Below, in pieces: positions 1-3,710 of a DNA stretch of 6,068 bases. Position 1 is the first letter of the stretch, and each line of letters opens with the position of its first letter. The DNA is from Pseudomonadota bacterium (GTDB lineage Bacteria; Pseudomonadota; Alphaproteobacteria; Rhizobiales; Aestuariivirgaceae): positions 1 to 6,068 of the forward strand of contig JAEKFU010000093.1 in the NCBI GenBank assembly GCA_016522385.1, given 5' to 3'. The notes under the pieces are model-generated. The model made no database searches and had not been told where the DNA came from. It saw nothing but the letters and a program-made list of their open reading frames with translations. A program made the translations under genes and the position numbers.

Positions 1-2
1 AT

Positions 3-473
3 ATCGAAAGGCGCCTGGACAAGATCATTGGAGTACATGTCCGGCGCCTGGTTTATGCCCATGTTCTGCCCCACCACTGTTACCTGGTGAAACCGATGTT
101 GTTCGCCAATTCAGCACCAATTCACCGGTTTGCCGCCGGCCTCATGTGGCCATTGACCAAGAGATTGATCATCAAAGGCTACAAAACCGGCGGCAACGCG
201 GCTAGCGAAAGCCGCGACATTCTCGAACGGGAATTCGATTGGCTGGAAGATATCATCCGTTCAGGGCAGACCTATCTGGCTGGCCGGACGTTTAGTCGCG
301 CTGATCTCACCGCGGCCAGCCTGTTGGCGCCTTTTGCCAGGCCCGATGAAATGCCGATCTATCGATCGGCACGAATGCCGCGCGACCTCAGCACCATCAT
401 GGAAGGATGGTCGCACCGTGCGATTATGCATTGGGTCAAAGAGATATACCGCGAGCACCGCAATTGCCGTTGA
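3..473 (+). CDS. Glutathione S-transferase family protein, C-terminal part (5' end outside window)
   Basis: The frame is open from the left edge (first full codon at 3) to TGA at 471-473, giving 156 visible residues. A Met at 87 lies inside the domain and is not a convincing start. The visible part is the all-helical C-terminal domain of a cytosolic GST. Near the middle it has the pattern YLAGRTFSRADLTAAS, where the Ser-x-x-Asp N-capping box of the GST core helix is clear. This is followed by a Pro-rich stretch (ARPDEMPIY) and a C-terminal helix ending WVKEIYREHR. The N-terminal thioredoxin-fold domain that binds glutathione, usually about 75-80 residues, must lie upstream, so the catalytic Ser/Cys/Tyr class cannot be judged. 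The family conjugates glutathione to electrophiles or acts as a reductase or lyase in the cytoplasm. It converges on the hydrolase gene and is probably unrelated to the transporter. The family call is fairly secure; the substrate is unknown. Confidence 0.8.
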   Translation: MERRLDKIIGVHVRRLVYAHVLPHHCYLVKPMLFANSAPIHRFAAGLMWPLTKRLIIKGYKTGGNAASESRDILEREFDWLEDIIRSGQTYLAGRTFSRADLTAASLLAPFARPDEMPIYRSARMPRDLSTIMEGWSHRAIMHWVKEIYREHRNCR

Positions 474-476
474 TCT

Positions 477-1280
477 CTAGGCGGCGCGGCGCGTCTGTTT
501 TGCAGCAAAATCGCGCGCCGCCTGTGCAAAGGCCTCGAACAGCTTCACGGAGTCTGAGTTTTCCGATGCCTTGTATTCCGGATGCCACTGCACGCCCAGC
601 GCAAAACCCTTCGCGTTATCGATTGACACGGCTTCGATCACGCCATCGGGCGCATCGGCCTCCACCGTCAAACCACCTGCCAGGCGATCGATCCCTTGGC
701 GATGAACCGTATTGACCTTAGTCTTGGTCTTGCCGAGAACATCGTGCAACGGGCCGCCTTTGCGGATCGCGACCTCATGTACGGGTCCGTATCTCACGTC
801 TAGATCATCGCTTTGCGGCGCCCGGTGATCCAGATGTCCGTCCAGTTCCTGCAGTTCTGTTGCCAGCGTCCCGCCAAACGCCACATTCAACTCCTGAAAT
901 CCCCGACAAATGCAGAATAGCGGCATCGCACGTTCCAGCACCTTGGTGATCAGCCGCAAGGAGGTGGCGTCGCGGTGATGGTCGAAAGGCTCGTGCGCCA
1001 CCGTCGGTTCCTGGCCGAAATGCGGCGGATGCACATTCGATATCGCGCCCGTCATGATCACTCCATCGAGTTCATCGAGCAGTGTGTCAAGATCCTGCTC
1101 TTCACCCAACGAAGGGATCATGACCGGTGCGCATCTGGCCACATCATGGACCGCGCGCAGATACTTGTCGCCGATCGAGTGATACAGTAGACCGTCTTTC
1201 TCAAAGACATCGGCCGGCAAACCGATCAGGGGGATGTTTTTTCTAGGCACCGCAGGCTCCCGAATAGTGCTCATAAACAC
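477..1280 (-). CDS. puuD: Gamma-glutamyl-gamma-aminobutyrate hydrolase (PuuD) family, class I glutamine amidotransferase-like
   Basis: This 267-residue cytoplasmic protein is close to the usual family length of about 250. It shows the peptidase C26 / class I glutamine amidotransferase-like fold: DGVIMTGAISNVHP (residues 72-85) corresponds to the family's glycine loop, LFCICRGFQELN (121-132) holds the nucleophile Cys125, and GVQWHPE (229-235) supplies the His233 and Glu235 of the triad. The family type reaction is hydrolysis of gamma-glutamyl-GABA to glutamate and GABA in putrescine breakdown. Many paralogues act on other gamma-glutamyl amides, so the symbol is a family label. The residue two before the nucleophile, usually Gly (GICRG), is Cys123 here. 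Two starts are possible: GTG at 1280 (7 bases after a GAG core) or ATG at 1274, two codons later. It is divergent from the TRAP operon across 223 bases, which suggests shared control. No other putrescine-pathway gene (puuA, puuB, puuC) is in view. Confidence 0.85.
   Translation of the reverse strand: MFMSTIREPAVPRKNIPLIGLPADVFEKDGLLYHSIGDKYLRAVHDVARCAPVMIPSLGEEQDLDTLLDELDGVIMTGAISNVHPPHFGQEPTVAHEPFDHHRDATSLRLITKVLERAMPLFCICRGFQELNVAFGGTLATELQELDGHLDHRAPQSDDLDVRYGPVHEVAIRKGGPLHDVLGKTKTKVNTVHRQGIDRLAGGLTVEADAPDGVIEAVSIDNAKGFALGVQWHPEYKASENSDSVKLFEAFAQAARDFAAKQTRRAA
480..522. repeat. GC-rich inverted repeat at the convergent gene junction
   Basis: Left arm 480-488 (ggcggcgcg) is the exact reverse complement of 514-522. 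Inside the loop is a second small inverted repeat, ttttgc/gcaaaa (498-503 and 505-510). It lies 7 bases after the GST stop and within the last codons of the hydrolase gene on the other strand. It could fold in either transcript and help end the GST message, as the 3 bases between the stop codons leave no room for a separate terminator. No T run follows the GC stem, and the repeat also encodes the Ala/Arg-rich hydrolase tail, so the match may be a by-product of codon choice. Confidence 0.3.
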
Positions 1281-1283
1281 TAC

Positions 1284-1291
1284 ATCACTCT
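1284..1291 (-). promoter_or_regulatory. Probable ribosome binding site of the PuuD-like gene
   Basis: On the minus strand the bases read AGAGTGAT, which partly matches the anti-Shine-Dalgarno target. The GAG core is 7 bases from the GTG at 1280 and 13 bases from the ATG at 1274, which favours the GTG start. The match is weak. I found no convincing sigma70 promoter for this gene further upstream on the minus strand. Confidence 0.35.
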
Positions 1292-1343
1292 ACATCTGAA
1301 CGATCGGGGATGCCACCAGAGCGCGCAATGTCATTGCCGCGTA

Positions 1344-1372
1344 TTGAGTTTTAGCACGAACATGGGTTTAAT
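1344..1372 (+). promoter_or_regulatory. Candidate sigma70-type promoter of the TRAP operon
   Basis: A -35 element TTGAGT (1344-1349) is followed by a 17-base spacer and a -10 element TTTAAT (1367-1372). These match the consensus at 4 of 6 and 5 of 6 positions with ideal spacing. The predicted start of transcription, about 1379-1380, would leave a leader of about 125 bases before dctP. Found by eye only; the gap has few competing candidates on this strand. Confidence 0.45.
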
Positions 1373-1379
1373 TGGCGCC

Positions 1380-1389
1380 ACCGATCGGT
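1380..1389. promoter_or_regulatory. Perfect palindrome at the predicted transcription start (possible operator)
   Basis: ACCGATCGGT is a perfect 10-bp palindrome that begins at the predicted +1. A flanking ggcg (1374-1377) and cgcc (1390-1393) could extend it with a small bulge. The CGATCGG core also occurs at 1301-1307, 81 bases upstream and next to the PuuD-like gene. Placement fits a repressor site, but CGATCG is common in GC-rich genomes and no regulator gene is in view. Confidence 0.3.
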
Positions 1390-1437
1390 CGCCGGTAATT
1401 GATTGCCGGCGTTCAGGCCACTTTCGGAAATGGAAAT

Positions 1438-1453
1438 TTGTACGTTCGGACAA
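1438..1453. promoter_or_regulatory. Interrupted 16-bp dyad upstream of dctP (possible regulator site)
   Basis: The bases follow TTGTnCGnnCGnACAA, so 12 of 16 positions obey twofold symmetry. The dyad lies in the predicted leader, 50 bases before the dctP start. Its size and half-site form resemble operators of dimeric repressors such as GntR-type proteins. That family assignment is a guess. Confidence 0.3.
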
Positions 1454-1489
1454 CAGCATGTACTGACTGCCGTCCCAACATACAACAAC

Positions 1490-1498
1490 GAGGGAGAA
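1490..1498 (+). promoter_or_regulatory. Strong ribosome binding site of dctP
   Basis: The purine run GAGGGAGAA ends 5 bases before the ATG at 1504. It decides the start in favour of 1504 over the longer open frame beginning with TTG at 1399, and the protein from 1504 begins directly with a twin-arginine signal. Confidence 0.8.
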
Positions 1499-1503
1499 GT
1501 CTA

Positions 1504-2592
1504 ATGGATCGTCGTTCATTCATCAAAAAGGCCGGCGTCGCCGGTGCCGCGGGTGCAACCGCATTGGCTGCACCTGCCGTGGCGCAGGAACGCAAGGACA
1601 TGGTCGTCGTAGCGACATGGCCGCGCGATTTTCCTGGTCTTGGCACCGGCGCACAACGTCTGGCCGCGCGCATCGACGAACTCACGGAAGGACGCATCAA
1701 GGTGCAATATTTTGCAGCTGGTGAACGGGTTGGCGCATTTGATTCATTTGATGAAGTCGCCGGCGGCAACGCCCAAGCCTATCACGCGGCCGACTACTAC
1801 TGGAAAGGCAAACATCCCGGTTGGGCCTATTTTACCTCGGTACCATTCGGTCTGACCCACAATGAGCACAATGCTTGGATCCAGCATATGGGTGGTCAAG
1901 CACTGTGGGACGAAGTGGCCGGCGAGTTCGGCCTCAAATGCCTGATGTCCGGTTGCACCGGCGTGCAGATGGGCGGTTGGTTCAATAAGGAAATCGAGAC
2001 AGCGGACGATCTCAAGGGCCTGAAAATGCGTATCCCGGGCCTTGGTGGTGACGTCATGGCCAAACTCGGTGCGTCACCCGTGTCTTTGCCGGGCGGTCAA
2101 ATTTATGAAAACCTGGTGTCTGGCGCGATCGATGCGACGGAGTGGGTTGGCCCATGGAATGACTTCTTCATGAAATTCTATGAAGCCGCCAAATTCTACT
2201 ATTATCCCGGCATGCACGAGGCGGGTTCGACCCTGTCATTTGGCATGAATGCATCCTGGTGGGGTTCTCTGTCCAAGAACGATCAGGAGATCGTCAAGGC
2301 TGCCTGTAGTGAAGAGCATGTGTTCTCGATGTCTGAATACAATGCCAACAACGGCACTTTCCTTGCCAAGCTGATCAAGGAGCACGGCATCAAGCTGCGT
2401 GAATTCTCCGATGAGATCTATGACAGCTTTGGCGAAGCAGCTGAAGAAGTCTTCGCTGAAGCGGTCGCTCACAGTGATCTGGCAAAACGGATCCACGAAA
2501 GCTTTGCTGCGGCGCGGGCTGATGTCGGCGGCTGGATGAAGCTTTCCGATGGCGCCTATTACGCACAGCGCAACCGTGTCCTGGGAATTTGA
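1504..2592 (+). CDS. dctP: TRAP transporter solute-binding protein DctP, TakP-like, Tat-exported
   Basis: A 362-residue periplasmic receptor. The N-terminus MDRRSFIKKAG is a twin-arginine motif, followed by an Ala-rich hydrophobic stretch and a cleavage site near AVA-QE (after residue 27). Tat export implies folding in the cytoplasm. The mature part matches the DctP/TakP type: TGVQMGGWF (152-160), LKMRIPG (173-179) with Arg176, and DATEWVGP (210-217). In TakP of Rhodobacter sphaeroides, as I recall it, the equivalent Gln, Arg and Glu-Trp bind a 2-oxo acid together with sodium; here they would be Gln155, Arg176, Glu213 and Trp214. The likely ligand class is therefore a small carboxylate (2-oxo or hydroxy acid) bound with a metal cation. 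The exact ligand cannot be read from sequence. It is the first gene of the operon, with the best ribosome binding site and a hairpin after its stop, both consistent with higher receptor output. Confidence 0.92.
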   Translation: MDRRSFIKKAGVAGAAGATALAAPAVAQERKDMVVVATWPRDFPGLGTGAQRLAARIDELTEGRIKVQYFAAGERVGAFDSFDEVAGGNAQAYHAADYYWKGKHPGWAYFTSVPFGLTHNEHNAWIQHMGGQALWDEVAGEFGLKCLMSGCTGVQMGGWFNKEIETADDLKGLKMRIPGLGGDVMAKLGASPVSLPGGQIYENLVSGAIDATEWVGPWNDFFMKFYEAAKFYYYPGMHEAGSTLSFGMNASWWGSLSKNDQEIVKAACSEEHVFSMSEYNANNGTFLAKLIKEHGIKLREFSDEIYDSFGEAAEEVFAEAVAHSDLAKRIHESFAAARADVGGWMKLSDGAYYAQRNRVLGI

Positions 2593-2610
2593 CATTTAGC
2601 TTATTCCAAC

Positions 2611-2634
2611 GGGACGGGGCCACGGCCCCGTCCC
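2611..2634 (+). terminator. GC-rich hairpin between dctP and dctQ (attenuator or mRNA-stabilising stem, not a full terminator)
   Basis: Left arm 2611-2621 (gggacggggcc) is the exact reverse complement of 2624-2634. Allowing a realistic loop gives a 10-bp stem with the 4-base loop 2621-2624. It starts 18 bases after the dctP stop. No T run follows (the next bases are aacattgag), and it ends 22 bases before the dctQ ATG. A stem here would shield the 3' end of a dctP message and reduce read-through, giving more receptor than permease. Confidence 0.7.
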
Positions 2635-2656
2635 AACATTGAGAGCAGCAGAAAGC

Positions 2657-3673
2657 ATGTCGGCGAACAGCGAGGGTGACGCCGTGGCCGAGAGTGGGGG
2701 CGGCTACACGTATACGAGCAGCATATTGGCGTTTCGCACTTTGGCATGGACCATGGTGGCGGCGACGCTGGTGTTCGTGCTGAACAATTATCTAACACAT
2801 TGGTGGAACTGGCCCGGTGCAGCAGCGACAGTTTCCGGCAGCGCGCCGCTGCTTGGTTGGCTGCAGGTCGTCCTGTATGCCGCATGCCTATTCGGTGCGG
2901 CAACGTGGGTTAATCGCCACAAATCGCAAAGTCTGCGGGCCGATGCCGATTCGATGTATCGCATCAGTGCCTACATCATACGTGGCGCCTTCTGGATGGT
3001 GGTCATTGTCGGTCTTGCCGACATGATCATTTCTTTTCTTCGGGTCGAAGGTTTGCTGCCTAACGTGGTGGGCGACAAAATGGCCAAGGACCTCGGACGC
3101 TCGGCCTATCGCGGTCTCTATGTGCACGTGCCGCTAATCTGCCTGTCATTTGTCGTCGCAGCCTTCACGCGCACGCTTGGTTTCACCTGGCTAGCCCTGC
3201 TTGTCGTTATCGCCGAGTTGCAGATCGTCATCAGTCGGTTCATCTTTTCCTATGAGCAAGCCTTTATGGGCGACCTGGTCCGCTTCTGGTATGCCGGGCT
3301 GTTCCTGTTCGCCAGCGCCTATACGCTGATCGAGGAAGGACATGTGCGCGTCGACGTGCTCTATGCCGGCTTCACCGATAAGACCAAGGGACTGGTCAAC
3401 GCCTTTGGCTCCCTGGCATTGGGTGCATCGCTTTGCTACGTGGTCTTGTGGCTTGGTATGGGCGGCAAGTCGAGCATCATCAATGCTCCGCTGCTCGCCT
3501 ACGAGGTCACCCAGCAGGGCTTTGGCATGTATGTCAAATACCTCATGGCGGCCTTCCTGGCGATCTTTGCCATATCAATGATGATTCAGTTTGCCGGATA
3601 TTTCCTCGAAGGCATTGCCGACTATCGCGGTGATCCGGGCAAACGCAAATTGGAAACAGACCCGGCGCACTAG
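2657..3673 (+). CDS. dctQ: TRAP transporter small permease subunit DctQ, N-terminally extended
   Basis: From ATG 2657 the protein has 338 residues. An in-frame TTG at 2639 is less likely because it sits at the foot of the hairpin without a ribosome binding site; GAGAG at 2641-2645 and a further purine run serve the ATG, though weakly. Classical DctQ is about 160-200 residues with four membrane helices. That part is visible at about 176-320: LQIVISRFIFSYEQAF (189-203), a helix, then the hallmark EEGHVRVDVLY (226-236), and two more helices at about 247-267 and 295-317. Before it lie hydrophobic segments at about 23-44, 64-85, 105-128 and 154-172, so three to four extra helices. DctQ binds DctM and stabilises the transporter in the inner membrane. 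The tail is short and charged. The identity is secure; the role of the extension is unknown to me. Confidence 0.9.
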   Translation: MSANSEGDAVAESGGGYTYTSSILAFRTLAWTMVAATLVFVLNNYLTHWWNWPGAAATVSGSAPLLGWLQVVLYAACLFGAATWVNRHKSQSLRADADSMYRISAYIIRGAFWMVVIVGLADMIISFLRVEGLLPNVVGDKMAKDLGRSAYRGLYVHVPLICLSFVVAAFTRTLGFTWLALLVVIAELQIVISRFIFSYEQAFMGDLVRFWYAGLFLFASAYTLIEEGHVRVDVLYAGFTDKTKGLVNAFGSLALGASLCYVVLWLGMGGKSSIINAPLLAYEVTQQGFGMYVKYLMAAFLAIFAISMMIQFAGYFLEGIADYRGDPGKRKLETDPAH

Positions 3674-3710
3674 CCCGGCAAAATGGGAATTCTTAGGGTT
3701 CGAACCGGTC

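Noticed and set aside
10..51. Direct repeat GGCGCCTGG at 10-18 and 43-51
   Set aside because: Both copies are in the same frame of the GST gene and encode Arg-Arg-Leu or part of it on one helix. Short and explained by codon use.
1399..1503. N-terminal extension of dctP from a TTG at 1399
   Set aside because: The added residues do not resemble a signal. The strong ribosome binding site and twin-arginine signal both point to ATG 1504, and the extension would cover the probable leader and dyad.
2236..2595. Minus-strand open frame of 119 codons opposite the end of dctP
   Set aside because: It lies against a well-supported coding region, has no ribosome binding site that I can see, and shows no family motif.
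3697..3706. GGTTCGAACC palindrome just before dctM, resembling a tRNA T-loop
   Set aside because: No acceptor, D or anticodon arm can be built around it, so it is not a tRNA or a tRNA-derived attachment site. A 10-base palindrome with no loop is also not a useful hairpin.
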